Both the position numbers and the translations under genes were made by a program. Below are positions 34,560-42,850 of a DNA stretch of 64,000 bases, one piece after another (within the stretch, counting starts at the first letter, position 1; every line of letters begins with the position of its first letter). The DNA is from Dehalogenimonas sp. THU2 (lineage in GTDB: Bacteria; Chloroflexota; Dehalococcoidia; Dehalococcoidales; Dehalococcoidaceae), in contig NZ_JBDLLU010000010.1 in NCBI RefSeq assembly GCF_039749495.1, positions 17,483 through 81,482 on the forward strand, written 5' to 3'. The notes under the pieces were generated by a model that was given only the letters and a program-made list of their open reading frames with translations, did not search any database and was not told the DNA's origin.

Positions 34560-35403
34560 GGCAATACCAGTGTAATTTCCGATTGAAGAACTGTCAAACG
34601 TGATGAATTACCCCCCCCAATAAATATTTTGAAAACCCGCCAAAGTCCCATTGACAGCCCACGAGTACCGGTGTGTTATCATATGTTCTCCCCGTCAGAC
34701 TAAGGCTCAAGCCATGCTCTCCCGCATCGCGAGAGCAACCGTCAGGGCAGATCATGTGGGAGAAAAGGAACGCATTGTTGGAATCCGTGATCCGGAATAC
34801 CCCAGGTTTTGTCGCCATTGACGCGGCATGGGATTCGTTTCATTCGTTTCCGGACAGCACACGTATCTCCCGCCAGGCGGTCCGTAAACTGAAACCTGAC
34901 GGCTGATGGCTGACCGCTGACAGCTTAAAAGGTGAATTGTTTCAATTGTTTTCGCCTTGAAGAACAATTCCCGCATGTTGGCCGGAGACTGCCCCCGCAC
35001 GCCCCGGACCGGACCTTGAAAACTGCATATGTCGGCTTTGCGGGAACAACCTCTGCCGGCCCGTCCGGCGATCAAAAAAGGGCTGGGAAGAGGTCTCGGC
35101 GGCATTTGTTTTGTCGAAAAACAACCCTTTTCAATTAATTGTTTTCGCGTGAGTTGCCCGCAGCACCAGCGGGCAGAGGGATTGTTTCATTTGAGTTATT
35201 TGTTTCTTCCAAATAATCCCACGATTGGAGCGCCGGTTCCCAATCGTGAAAAATTGGGATTGTTTCTCGAAAGAAGCACTGCGGGAGAAACAATCCCCCG
35301 CTCCGTTACCCGGTCAATGGCCGGTTGGCCGGATGGCCCGGAGAGTAATATAATCGTAAGTTGTAAGGTAAACGCCGTCTGACCCGGAAAGGACACAAAG
35401 ATC
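34560..35403. other. 844-bp structured non-coding region
   Basis: No ORF with coding character is seen. It holds a CTGACGGCTGATGGCTGACC low-complexity run (about 34897-34926) and then a string of inverted repeats: AATTGTT/AACAATT (about 34935-34969), TTGTTTT/AAAAACAA (about 35106-35124), TGCCCGC/GCGGGCA (35155-35175), CACGATTGG/CCAATCGTG (35220-35248) and a perfect 13-bp pair (35256-35297). The motif AATTGTTTTCGC occurs twice, about 200 bp apart. It could be a structured RNA, an mRNA leader for the DUF4256 gene, or remains of a mobile element. Confidence 0.5.
35256..35297. repeat. perfect 13-bp inverted repeat
   Basis: GGGATTGTTTCTC (35256-35268) and GAGAAACAATCCC (35285-35297) with a 16-bp loop. 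No T-run follows, so it is not a standard terminator. The half sequence GGGATTGTTTC also appears alone near 35178-35188. Confidence 0.8.
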
Positions 35404-35970
35404 ATGAGTGAACATAAAAACGAGTTGCCACAGGAGCGAAGGGCAGAACTGCTCGGCGTACTGAAGGCCCGTTTTGAGAAAAACATGGACCGCCATAAAG
35501 GTCTCGAATGGGCTGAAGTGCAGCTCAAGCTGGAAGACAATCCGGAAAAATTGCGGTCGCTCAATGAGATGGAGCGGACCGGCGGCGAACCGGATGTTGT
35601 CGGCCGGGACAAGCAGACCGGCGAATATATTTTTTATGATTGTTCGGCGGAAAGCCCCGACGGCCGCAGAAACGTTTGTTACGACCGTGCGGCGCTGGAG
35701 TCGCGGAAAGAGCACAAACCGGCAAATAGCGCTATCGATATGGCCGCCGATATGGGCATCGAGCTGTTGACCGAGGCACAATACCGGGAGTTGCAGCAAA
35801 AGGGGAAATTCGACCTGAAAACGTCGAGCTGGGTGAAAACACCTGCCAATATCAGAAAACTCGGCGGCGCCCTCTTTTGCGATCGCCGCTACGATACTGT
35901 CTTCGTGTATCACAACGGGGCGGACTCATACTATGGCGCCAGGGGATTTCGGGGCTCGCTTAGCGTTTAA
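35404..35970 (+). CDS. DUF4256 family protein
   Basis: A 188-residue soluble protein with strongly conserved family segments: RFEKNMDRHKGLEWAEVQ, LNEMERTGGEPDVVG, YIFYDCSAESPDGRR, CYDRAALESRKEHKP and GGALFCDRRYDTVFVYHNG. Function unknown; the fold is not obvious from motifs. It follows the structured region 34560-35403 and precedes a small zinc-ribbon protein by about 50 bp. Such genes are scattered in many bacteria and probably move horizontally. Confidence 0.9.
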   Translation: MSEHKNELPQERRAELLGVLKARFEKNMDRHKGLEWAEVQLKLEDNPEKLRSLNEMERTGGEPDVVGRDKQTGEYIFYDCSAESPDGRRNVCYDRAALESRKEHKPANSAIDMAADMGIELLTEAQYRELQQKGKFDLKTSSWVKTPANIRKLGGALFCDRRYDTVFVYHNGADSYYGARGFRGSLSV

Positions 35971-36022
35971 CCCGACTCATTTACAAATAAACACTGATAA
36001 CACAATAATAAGGAGATCATAC

Positions 36023-36244
36023 GTGGCAGATATTACCGGGGTACTCATCGACGAACCGGCGCCGAATACGCGGCGAACAATTTTAAGCTCCCAGACCCCG
36101 CCGGTATTCAAAAGCAACGGCCAGATCAACGTGCTTTGCGGCAACTGTAAAACAGTCTTATGCGAAGGTTTGGCTGACGAGAAAATCGAGAATATCGTGA
36201 TAAGGTGCCCGCATTGCCGTGGTTTGAACAATGTGACGATCTGA
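36023..36244 (+). CDS. small zinc-ribbon protein, 73 aa
   Basis: A 73-residue protein with two Cys pairs, LCGNCKTVLC and IRCPHCRG, that could hold one zinc. GTG 36023 is set by an AAGGAG SD (36010-36015); the longer frame upstream overlaps the DUF4256 end and is not needed. Function unknown; it may bind nucleic acid or a partner protein. Confidence 0.75.
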   Translation: MADITGVLIDEPAPNTRRTILSSQTPPVFKSNGQINVLCGNCKTVLCEGLADEKIENIVIRCPHCRGLNNVTI

Positions 36245-36279
36245 GCGTCTATTGTCTATCGATGGATATCGCGTAATTT

Positions 36280-36340
36280 CCTCTCCCCAACGGGGAGAGG
36301 ATTAAAGCCTGTCCTGAGCGAAGTCGAAGGAGTGAGGGGG
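36280..36340. repeat. GC-rich hairpin repeat, composite copy
   Basis: CCTCTCCCCAACGGGGAGAGG, then CCTGTCCTGAGCGAAGTCGAAGG, then AGTGAGGGGG. It looks like the unit at 13242-13276 with a GAGCGAAGTCGAAGG element inserted into it. Confidence 0.7.
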
Positions 36341-36374
36341 TACCTTCGATTCCTTCGCCACTCGAACGCGGGTG

Positions 36375-36521
36375 TCAGACTCTCCCAATCTTCTTTATCA
36401 ACCAGACGATTATCAGTATCAGGGCTAGAGCCAGGGCGATATTGACCAGCGCCCCCAGGCTGAAGGCGAAGAGACCCAGGGCCCACAGGATAACCAGGAT
36501 GATGGCGATAGTCAGTAACAT
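36375..36521 (-). CDS. lmo0937-like small membrane protein, 48 aa
   Basis: A 48-residue, almost wholly hydrophobic protein (MLLTIAIILVILWALGLFAF...) with two helices and a basic end (KKIGRV). It matches the short lmo0937/DUF5670-type family, which is found in many bacteria and linked to stress, role unknown. ATG 36521 has a good GGAG SD 6-7 bp upstream. Confidence 0.8.
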   Translation of the reverse strand: MLLTIAIILVILWALGLFAFSLGALVNIALALALILIIVWLIKKIGRV

Positions 36522-36610
36522 GGCGATCTCCTTTTTTCCGCTCAATCCTTTATATAACAGGATTTTGGTTAGCGCAAGGCGACGGGGCAGGTCAACTGAG
36601 GGGATACCGT

Positions 36611-37039
36611 ATGGACATCGATCCTGACAACCCGGTAGTTAAATTGTGCGCCGAATGCATCCAGGCGGAAATGGAAGGCCGGACGGGGGAGGCTATGAAA
36701 CTGTGCGTCCGGGCATGGGAAATCCGGAAGGACAGCTTTGAGGAGTGTATCGCCGCGCATTACCTGGCCAGGTACCAGGAAACCGCATCCGATGCGATGC
36801 TCTGGAACCGGCGGGCACTGGAAGCAGCCGAGGCGGCCGGGGATGCGCGGGTTTTCAGTTTCTATCCCTCTTTATATCTGAATCTGGGCAAATCCTGTGA
36901 AGATATGGGAGATATTCAGGAGGCCGGGCGATATTACCACCTGGCCTCCTCCACCCTTGACCGGGTCGGGTCGGGTGATTACCGGGAGACGCTGAGAAGT
37001 GGGGTCGAAGCCGCTCTCGGGCGCATCGGCGGCTTGTAA
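36611..37039 (+). CDS. tetratricopeptide-repeat-like protein
   Basis: A 142-residue soluble, helical protein. Segments AECIQAEMEGRTGEAMKLCVRAWEI, AHYLARYQE, LNLGKSCEDMGDIQEAGRYYHLA fit degenerate TPR helices (about 8-115). TPR proteins act as binding scaffolds. It converges with the DUF2177 gene at the end of the heliorhodopsin operon. Partner unknown. Confidence 0.75.
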   Translation: MDIDPDNPVVKLCAECIQAEMEGRTGEAMKLCVRAWEIRKDSFEECIAAHYLARYQETASDAMLWNRRALEAAEAAGDARVFSFYPSLYLNLGKSCEDMGDIQEAGRYYHLASSTLDRVGSGDYRETLRSGVEAALGRIGGL

Positions 37040-37053
37040 CGGGATCAACCAGT

Positions 37054-37461
37054 TCAGCTAATGGCGCGTCCGGCCATGAAACCCGCTACAGATACGATGC
37101 CACTGATGAACATACCCCACAGCAGGTCAGCGACAACGACGGTCATCGGCCAGCCCTTCAAGGTGGCCAGATTGCTCAAATCATAGGTGGCATAGGCGAC
37201 CAGACCGAAAAGAACGCCGAGGCCGGCGGCCCGGAGTAAAGAATCGGCATCGATAGCCGGAATGATCACAAATACCATCAAACCCACGATATAGATGAAG
37301 TAGAAGATCAGCGCAGGGGCCAGGTTGAAGGAATCCTTGAGCAGGTTGCCCAGGTGTTCCCGGTAGAAGTTTTTGGAGATCACCGCCAGCCAGAGGAAAT
37401 CGATTCCCAGGAAGATCACCAAAGTGATGACGTAAAGCAGGGCGATTTTTATAAAACTCAT
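37054..37461 (-). CDS. DUF2177 family membrane protein
   Basis: A 135-residue protein with four helices (about 5-25, 45-68, 78-98, 108-128). Family signs are GIDFLWLAVISKNFYREHLGNLL and YATYDLSNLATLKGWP. Function unknown. It is the last gene of the heliorhodopsin-DegV-DUF1295-DUF2177 operon, 46 bp after DUF1295. As far as I recall, DUF2177 and DUF1295 proteins also occur together in light-induced gene groups of other bacteria near photolyase and fatty-acid cyclopropanation genes; that is memory, not seen here. Confidence 0.9.
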   Translation of the reverse strand: MSFIKIALLYVITLVIFLGIDFLWLAVISKNFYREHLGNLLKDSFNLAPALIFYFIYIVGLMVFVIIPAIDADSLLRAAGLGVLFGLVAYATYDLSNLATLKGWPMTVVVADLLWGMFISGIVSVAGFMAGRAIS

Positions 37462-37507
37462 GCGGCCTCCTCAACTTCTGAGTGGGTGTTACATAAGATC
37501 TAAATGA

Positions 37508-38284
37508 TTATTGCTTGGGCGGCAAGGGTATAAATACGCTGGTACGGCTGGCATACTCCCGAAACTCCGGGTTCCGGCGCATGGATTTTTCCAGGAGCGG
37601 AACTCCGGAGACGAACAGAATCAGCCATGTGATGGTGAGCGGGCCGGCGATGGTCCACCAGGCGCCCGGGATACTTAGGGCGATAAGGAAGATGCCCCAC
37701 CACTGGAACACTTCACCGAAGTAGTTGGGGTGCCTGGAATAACGCCAAAGTCCGCTTTGTAAGATCTTGCCCCGGTTGGTCTCGTCACTCAAGAAATTGT
37801 CCAGCTGCCGGTCAGCGACCGCTTCAAAAAGGAAACCCATGAGCCACACCAGGCCGCCCAAGAGGTCCGGCCATCCCAGCGAGTCTGATGAGACAGCCAT
37901 GATAACGACGACAGGCAGGGATATCAGCCACATGAAAAAGCCCTGGAGAAGGAATACCTGAAGATAGCTTCTCAACATCCAGCTGGAACCCCATTCCTCG
38001 CGCCATTGCTGATATCTGGGATCCTCTCCTTTGCCGCGGTTGCGCCGGTAGATGCGTGATGCCAGCCGGAGACCCCAAACTGTTACCGTGCCCAACACCA
38101 AAGCCTGCCTGACCAGGTAATCTTCGGCGACGATGAACGCGGCGCCGGCGACTAGTATAAAACCGGGGCCCCAGGCGATGTCGGCGACCGAATTGTCCCG
38201 ACGCTGAACCGCTACGGTGAACATGGCGGTCATGTAAAGGAAGATGATCACGCCGGAGAGTATGAGGGCGTTAGCGATATCCAT
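37508..38284 (-). CDS. DUF1295 membrane protein (steroid 5-alpha-reductase-like)
   Basis: A 258-residue integral membrane protein of the 3-oxo-5-alpha-steroid 4-dehydrogenase/isoprenylcysteine methyltransferase-like superfamily. The cofactor-binding end shows GLWRYSRHPNYFGEVFQWWG, the family hallmark, with about seven helices overall. Members reduce or modify lipid or sterol double bonds using NADPH or flavin. It starts 3 bp after the DegV stop, so it is firmly cotranscribed. Its lipid substrate is unknown, but it suggests that the operon modifies membrane lipids. Confidence 0.9.
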   Translation of the reverse strand: MDIANALILSGVIIFLYMTAMFTVAVQRRDNSVADIAWGPGFILVAGAAFIVAEDYLVRQALVLGTVTVWGLRLASRIYRRNRGKGEDPRYQQWREEWGSSWMLRSYLQVFLLQGFFMWLISLPVVVIMAVSSDSLGWPDLLGGLVWLMGFLFEAVADRQLDNFLSDETNRGKILQSGLWRYSRHPNYFGEVFQWWGIFLIALSIPGAWWTIAGPLTITWLILFVSGVPLLEKSMRRNPEFREYASRTSVFIPLPPKQ

Positions 38285-38287
38285 ATA

Positions 38288-39136
38288 TCATTCCTGACTG
38301 CCGCCGGTCCTGACAGCCACCAGCAGGACACCCGGACCACCGTGAACCCCAAGCCCGGCGCCCATTTCCGAGACCGTTATCAGCTTATCTTCGATGAACT
38401 CGGTCAACCGTTGTTTCAATCGGGCAGCTTCATCAGGAACCTGACTGTGAACGATGGACAGTTCGGTAACCGGGAGATTATGCCTGACGAAATCGATGAT
38501 TCGGTCTATGCCGCGGCTGAGACTGCGTACGAGGCCGGCCCGGGTGATCTCTCCGTCATGGAAGGTGAGCAGGGGCATAACGTTAAGAAAATGCGAAGCG
38601 GCAGCAATGGTTTTATTGACCCGCCCGCTGCGAGCCAGATACTTCATGGTTTTGAATAGGCCGAACATCTTCGTTTCTGCTATCGCCCGCTCGGCCTCTG
38701 CGACAACTTCAGCGAAGGAACCTCCTGCCTTAGCCTTGCGGGCGGCGGACCGCACGACCAGGCCTAACCCGGCGGAGTTGAATTTGGAATCGATAACTAC
38801 GATGGGGAAACTACTGTCAAGCGATTTGCGGGCCATGGACGCTGAGTTGAAGGTGCCGCTGATCTTCGAGGAGATATGGATCGAGACGATGCCTTCGGCG
38901 TCTCCGGAGTGTTTTCGGAAAACCGTGATGAAGTCTTCCGGATTGGGCTGGGAGGTAGCAGGGTGCGCCTCGGTGGTGGTCAGCCGGGAATAAAGCTGGC
39001 CTGGGCTGATATCGAGACCGTCGCGGAAAGTTTCCTGACCGAAGCGTACGTAAATCGGGACAACGGCGATGTCCAGTTCATCGGCGAGCGCCTCTGGGAT
39101 ATCCGAGGTGCTGTCGGTGATCACTTTTACCGGCAT
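38288..39136 (-). CDS. DegV family protein (fatty-acid-binding)
   Basis: A 282-residue DegV fold. Motifs: ITDSTSDIPEAL near the start, TSQPNPEDF (acyl-binding Thr-Ser), IHISSKISGTFNSASMA, VIDSKFNSAGLG and GAGLGVHGGPGVLLVAV near the end. DegV/FakB proteins bind a free fatty acid and present it to a kinase; a FakA gene is not here. It follows heliorhodopsin by 30 bp and touches DUF1295. In this operon it gives a second link to fatty acids. Confidence 0.93.
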   Translation of the reverse strand: MPVKVITDSTSDIPEALADELDIAVVPIYVRFGQETFRDGLDISPGQLYSRLTTTEAHPATSQPNPEDFITVFRKHSGDAEGIVSIHISSKISGTFNSASMARKSLDSSFPIVVIDSKFNSAGLGLVVRSAARKAKAGGSFAEVVAEAERAIAETKMFGLFKTMKYLARSGRVNKTIAAASHFLNVMPLLTFHDGEITRAGLVRSLSRGIDRIIDFVRHNLPVTELSIVHSQVPDEAARLKQRLTEFIEDKLITVSEMGAGLGVHGGPGVLLVAVRTGGSQE

Positions 39137-39166
39137 CTCGACCTCCTTGTAAAAAGGCTTTTAACG

Positions 39167-39934
39167 CTAGGCTGGGAGCAATACCGGGAAGAATACCTGC
39201 CAGGCCAGGAGGGCTTTGGCCGTGAGGCTCAGGAGGATATACACTTTTTCGCCGTGCAGGTAATCGCGCCAGGGACCGATTTTCCGGTACTGGAGGATCA
39301 TGTTGACGGCGAAGCAGTTGAAGAAGACGAACAGGGAAATGATGATACCGTATACGAATCCAGGCGGCGAGGCGGCGAGACCGGGCGCCCAGACATAGAT
39401 GACGATAGCCAGCCAGGGGATGATGCCCGCAAAGCTGCCGAACCAGAAGGGCAGCAACCCCGGCCTGCCTGGTTGCTCATATTTTTCTTGTAACAGACCG
39501 AAAAGGATCATAGCGGCATTGACGCCGAAAATGGCCAGCAGGGCGGCGATATCGCTGATGCCGGTGATCTGGGCTATGAGGACGATCATGATGGAAGAGC
39601 TGAAGAAGTACTCTATCCATCGGCCGTAGTTACGGTTTTGGAGGAGGTTGCGTTTGTACCAGGGGAAGACCCAGGGCGAAGCCATGAGCAGTAGGGCGCC
39701 GGACGAGATAGCCAGAAAAGTGAAAACACCCCAGCCTGTGAGGATATCGAACAGGCGGTGAAGCTCAGGAGCCGTGCCAGGGGGACCGCTCATGAAGGTG
39801 GCGGTCACCGGTAGAGCGAAGTCGTTGGTAAGGATGGCAATGGCAATCGCCTGCGTCGCGAGGATTAGCCCGACCACGATGTTCCAACGGCGCAACCGGT
39901 CAATTCTTTGTTCGGCGGATAAATCAACGGTCAT
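39167..39934 (-). CDS. heliorhodopsin
   Basis: A 255-residue seven-helix retinal protein of the heliorhodopsin family. The Schiff-base lysine is Lys240 in helix 7 (LSLTAKALLAWQVF) and the counterion is Glu108 in helix 3 (GRWIEYFFSSSIMIVLI). Other family blocks are NDFALPVTATFMSGPPGT, FGVNAAMILFGLLQEKY, LLPFWFGSFAGIIPW and GFVYGIIISLFVFFN. Only two histidines exist (59 and 227), both in loops, so the intramembrane His pair described for 48C12 seems absent. Heliorhodopsins are inverted relative to other rhodopsins and mostly non-pumping; the role is unsettled. ATG 39934 has an AAGGAGT SD. It heads a four-gene operon. No retinal or carotenoid synthesis gene is in the window. Confidence 0.95.
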   Translation of the reverse strand: MTVDLSAEQRIDRLRRWNIVVGLILATQAIAIAILTNDFALPVTATFMSGPPGTAPELHRLFDILTGWGVFTFLAISSGALLLMASPWVFPWYKRNLLQNRNYGRWIEYFFSSSIMIVLIAQITGISDIAALLAIFGVNAAMILFGLLQEKYEQPGRPGLLPFWFGSFAGIIPWLAIVIYVWAPGLAASPPGFVYGIIISLFVFFNCFAVNMILQYRKIGPWRDYLHGEKVYILLSLTAKALLAWQVFFPVLLPA

Positions 39935-40125
39935 ATCATGACTCCTTCAACAACCGATAAATCCATCACTGGTCATTCTATGCGGCAGCGGCGCTATTGA
40001 CTTGTTAAATACATATGCTTTAGATTTATATTATATATACCCTCAGGCTTAAAGACAATACATTCCTCAAAAATACTCGCTTTTCCCCCATTGTAGCCGC
40101 CCCTGCCACCTGTTACACTTTAAAA

Positions 40126-40974
40126 ATGATAATCGATTTTCATACTCATGTCTTTTCCCCGACGCTGATCGCCCGGCGGCGGGAATACGCCGATGCCGAC
40201 CCGTGTTTCGGTATGCTCTACTGCGACACCAAGGCGAAGCTGCGGACGGCGGACGAACTCATCGCAGAGATGGACTCAAGCGGCGTCAATAAGGCCGTCA
40301 TCCAGAACATCGGCTGGACTTCAAATGAACGCTGCGTGGAGACCAACGATTACCTGCTGGAAGCAGCGCAACAATACCCCGAGCGCCTCATCCCCTTCAT
40401 CTGCGTGCAGCCGCTGGCGGGTGACGCAGCCATCGAGGAGATCCGGCGCTGCGCCGCGGCGGGGGCGCGGGGCGTGGGGGAACTGCGGCCGGACGTCCAG
40501 GGGTTCGACCTCGCCGACCAGGCGGTCATGACCCCCCTGGTCAAAACTCTTATGGCTAACAACCTGGTGCTCTCGTGTCACGCCGACGAGCCAGTGGGGC
40601 ACCGTTACCCCGGCAAGGGTGCGGTGACGCCGCAAGTCCTTTTGCCTTTTATCGAACGATACCCCAGGCTGAAGCTGGTGCTGGCCCATTGGGGCGGCGG
40701 GTTGCCGTTCTACGCCCTCATGCCCGAGGTGAAAGAAGCCTTGCAGAACACCTGGTTTGACAGCGCGGCTACCCCCTTTTTGTATCGGCCGGACGTCTAT
40801 GAACGGGCGGCGGATCTGGTGGGGGAGTATAAGATACTCTTCGGCTCCGACTGGCCGCTCTTAGGCCAGCGGCGGTGCCTGGATGAACTGAAGACGCTTA
40901 GCCTATCCACGCATACCCTGAAAGCCATGCTGGGCGGCAATGCGATAACTCTGCTGGGCAACATCGATGACTGA
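40126..40974 (+). CDS. amidohydrolase family (TIM-barrel) metal hydrolase
   Basis: A 282-residue enzyme of the amidohydrolase-2 group. It starts IIDFHTHVFSP (His-x-His metal ligands), has LSCHADEP and LVLAHWGGG (further His ligands) and ends with ILFGSDWPLLG (metal Asp). Members act as decarboxylases or hydrolases on carboxylated substrates; this one's substrate is unknown. It overlaps thpR by 8 bp. Confidence 0.9.
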   Translation: MIIDFHTHVFSPTLIARRREYADADPCFGMLYCDTKAKLRTADELIAEMDSSGVNKAVIQNIGWTSNERCVETNDYLLEAAQQYPERLIPFICVQPLAGDAAIEEIRRCAAAGARGVGELRPDVQGFDLADQAVMTPLVKTLMANNLVLSCHADEPVGHRYPGKGAVTPQVLLPFIERYPRLKLVLAHWGGGLPFYALMPEVKEALQNTWFDSAATPFLYRPDVYERAADLVGEYKILFGSDWPLLGQRRCLDELKTLSLSTHTLKAMLGGNAITLLGNIDD

Positions 40975-41566
40975 TGAACAACCCATCCGCGCCTTCATCG
41001 CCGTGGAGCTGCCAGAGGCGGTAAAACGGGAGATCGGGGCGCTGCAAAAGAAACTGGCGGTCGAACCGGCCGGCGGCATCAAGTGGGTGGCGCCGGGAAG
41101 CGTTCACCTGACGCTCAAATTCCTGGGCTGGGTGGTGCCGGAGCGCATCGATGAAGTGAAAAACACCATCGCCCGGGCGGTCGAGGGCATCGCCCCGTTC
41201 GAGCTGGGGATGGCGGGGGTGGGGGCTTTTCCCAACCTGAAGCGGCTGAACGTGGTCTGGTGTGGCCTCACCGGAGACTTGGAGAGCTTGGAACAAGTGC
41301 AAAAGGCGGTCGAAGAACAGGTTTCTCCGCTGGGCTTCCCGACCGAGAAACGCGCTTTCTCACCCCACCTGACCCTGGCGCGGTTGAGGGAAGATGTTAG
41401 TCCTGAGGCGCGCTCGGCGCTGGCCGAAAAGCTGGCGGCGATAAAATACGAACCCGGCCTGGCCATACCGGTGGCATCGGTCAGCCTGATGCAGAGCCGG
41501 TTGCTGCCAGACGGGGCGGTTTACACCCGGTTGGGGGAGTTCCCCTTAACGCGCGATACCGGTTAA
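40967..41566 (+). CDS. thpR: RNA 2',3'-cyclic phosphodiesterase
   Basis: A 199-residue 2H phosphoesterase (formerly 2'-5' RNA ligase). It has the two HXTX motifs, HLTLKFLG (about 46) and HLTLARLRE (about 127), and begins IRAFIAVELPEAVKREI. It opens 2',3'-cyclic phosphate ends on RNA. It is coupled to the amidohydrolase gene. Confidence 0.94.
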   Translation: MTDEQPIRAFIAVELPEAVKREIGALQKKLAVEPAGGIKWVAPGSVHLTLKFLGWVVPERIDEVKNTIARAVEGIAPFELGMAGVGAFPNLKRLNVVWCGLTGDLESLEQVQKAVEEQVSPLGFPTEKRAFSPHLTLARLREDVSPEARSALAEKLAAIKYEPGLAIPVASVSLMQSRLLPDGAVYTRLGEFPLTRDTG

Positions 41567-41697
41567 CGCCCTGAATATCACGTAGCGCAGGCCGGTAAGT
41601 TAGGTGTCCATCGCCTATAAATTACGTAGTAATACGAATGCCCCCACGGCCGGATGCCGGTGATAATTACCTGGTATCACCCAACCGGAGGAAGAAA

Positions 41698-42111
41698 ATG
41701 AAATACCAGGAATTCAGTGGCCGCGTGCAGGAGCTTATCGGCGAGACATCGGCGCGGGACGCCAAACGGATCACCGAAGTGATTTTGGAAATCCTGGGCG
41801 GCCGGCTTACCCGGATCCATCGCAAACACCTGGCGGCCCAGCTGCCGGGAGAACTGACCTTCCCCATCGTCGAAGACGAACCGGCGCAGCAGTTCCCACT
41901 AGAGGAGTTCTACAACCGGGTAGCTTCCCGGCTGGAGTTGAACTTCCATGAGGCTATCGTTACCAGTCGCAGGGTGATAGGGGCTGTGGTGGAAGCGGTA
42001 TCAGAGGGGGAGATCGAGGATATCGTGGCCGGGCTGCCCGCAGAGTTCGCCGAGCTGTTCGAGCGGGAGCCGCTGGAAAAATCCGCCATCGACGTCCATT
42101 CCCTGCGTTAG
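41698..42111 (+). CDS. DUF2267 family protein
   Basis: A 137-residue helical protein. Family signs: SARDAKRITEVILEILGGRLTR, HLAAQLPGEL, and the second half-repeat EAIVTSRRVIGAVVEAVSEGEIEDIVAGLPAEFAELF. Function unknown. ATG 41698 follows a GGAGGAA SD (41690-41696); the longer frame upstream lacks one. A small ATTAC-GTA-GTAAT palindrome lies upstream near 41622. Confidence 0.88.
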   Translation: MKYQEFSGRVQELIGETSARDAKRITEVILEILGGRLTRIHRKHLAAQLPGELTFPIVEDEPAQQFPLEEFYNRVASRLELNFHEAIVTSRRVIGAVVEAVSEGEIEDIVAGLPAEFAELFEREPLEKSAIDVHSLR

Positions 42112-42154
42112 GGGGCTATTGAGACTGGTTCGTCGTTTCCATTGCGGTCGAAGA

Positions 42155-42796
42155 TTATTTGGTACCCGGGACTTTTATGAAGACGCCCGATTCCGGCTGA
42201 TATTCCAGGAGTTCGCCGGCGGTCAGATCGAAATACCAGCCGTGGAGCGACAGGGTACCCGCGGCGACGCGTTGGTCGATGAAGGGGAAGGTCCGCAGGT
42301 TTTCCACCGACAGTAGAATTGCGGCCTGTTCCGCGGCGCGGTGCTGTAAGGCAGCGTCCTTGCCCGGCAGCGACATCATGACCTGCTCCCGCGCCAGCGC
42401 AGCGATGGACATCCAGCGGCCGATGAAGCCCGCCCCCTCCGCGCTGCAGTCGCCGGTCATTAGCGCTCCGATGCCGCCGCATTGAGAGTGTCCCAGCACG
42501 ATGATGCGTTCCACCCCCAGGCGGCAGACGGCGAACTCCAGCGCGGCGGACACGCCGTGATAGCCGCCGTTTTCCTCGTATGGGGGCACCAGGTTGGCGA
42601 CGTTGCGGACCGTGAAGATGTCCCCGGGCTGGCAGTTGGTCAGGATGGCCGGATCCACCCGGGAATCTGAGCAGCCGATGATCATGGTGGAGGGGTTTTG
42701 GCCGTGCTTGAGGATATCAAACTGCGAGCCTTCAGGTCCGAAGTAGTTTTTCTGGAAGGCACGGAAGCCGGCGATGAAACGTTCGATATCTTGCAT
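42155..42796 (-). CDS. beta-carbonic anhydrase
   Basis: Interconverts CO2 and bicarbonate. The 213-residue protein has zinc ligands Cys42 (GCSDSRVD, with the Asp44-Arg46 dyad), His103 and Cys106 (LGHSQCGGIGAL). In an organism that fixes CO2 by carboxylations it would supply bicarbonate. It stands alone on the minus strand, upstream of the DUF1461 gene end. Confidence 0.96.
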   Translation of the reverse strand: MQDIERFIAGFRAFQKNYFGPEGSQFDILKHGQNPSTMIIGCSDSRVDPAILTNCQPGDIFTVRNVANLVPPYEENGGYHGVSAALEFAVCRLGVERIIVLGHSQCGGIGALMTGDCSAEGAGFIGRWMSIAALAREQVMMSLPGKDAALQHRAAEQAAILLSVENLRTFPFIDQRVAAGTLSLHGWYFDLTAGELLEYQPESGVFIKVPGTK

Positions 42797-42850
42797 ATCG
42801 TCTCCTAATCTTGTATAGAGGCGGTCATCGGCAATCGACGAACCGGCCCC

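Noticed and set aside
34990..35040. rRNA-leader-like sequence (CCTTGAAAACTGCATA)
   Set aside because: The phrase resembles rRNA spacer sequences of other bacteria, but no rRNA gene follows in the window; chance or a degenerate fragment is more likely.
34897..35340. CRISPR array
   Set aside because: Hairpins and the repeated AATTGTTTTCGC are not regularly spaced identical repeats with spacers, and no cas gene is near.
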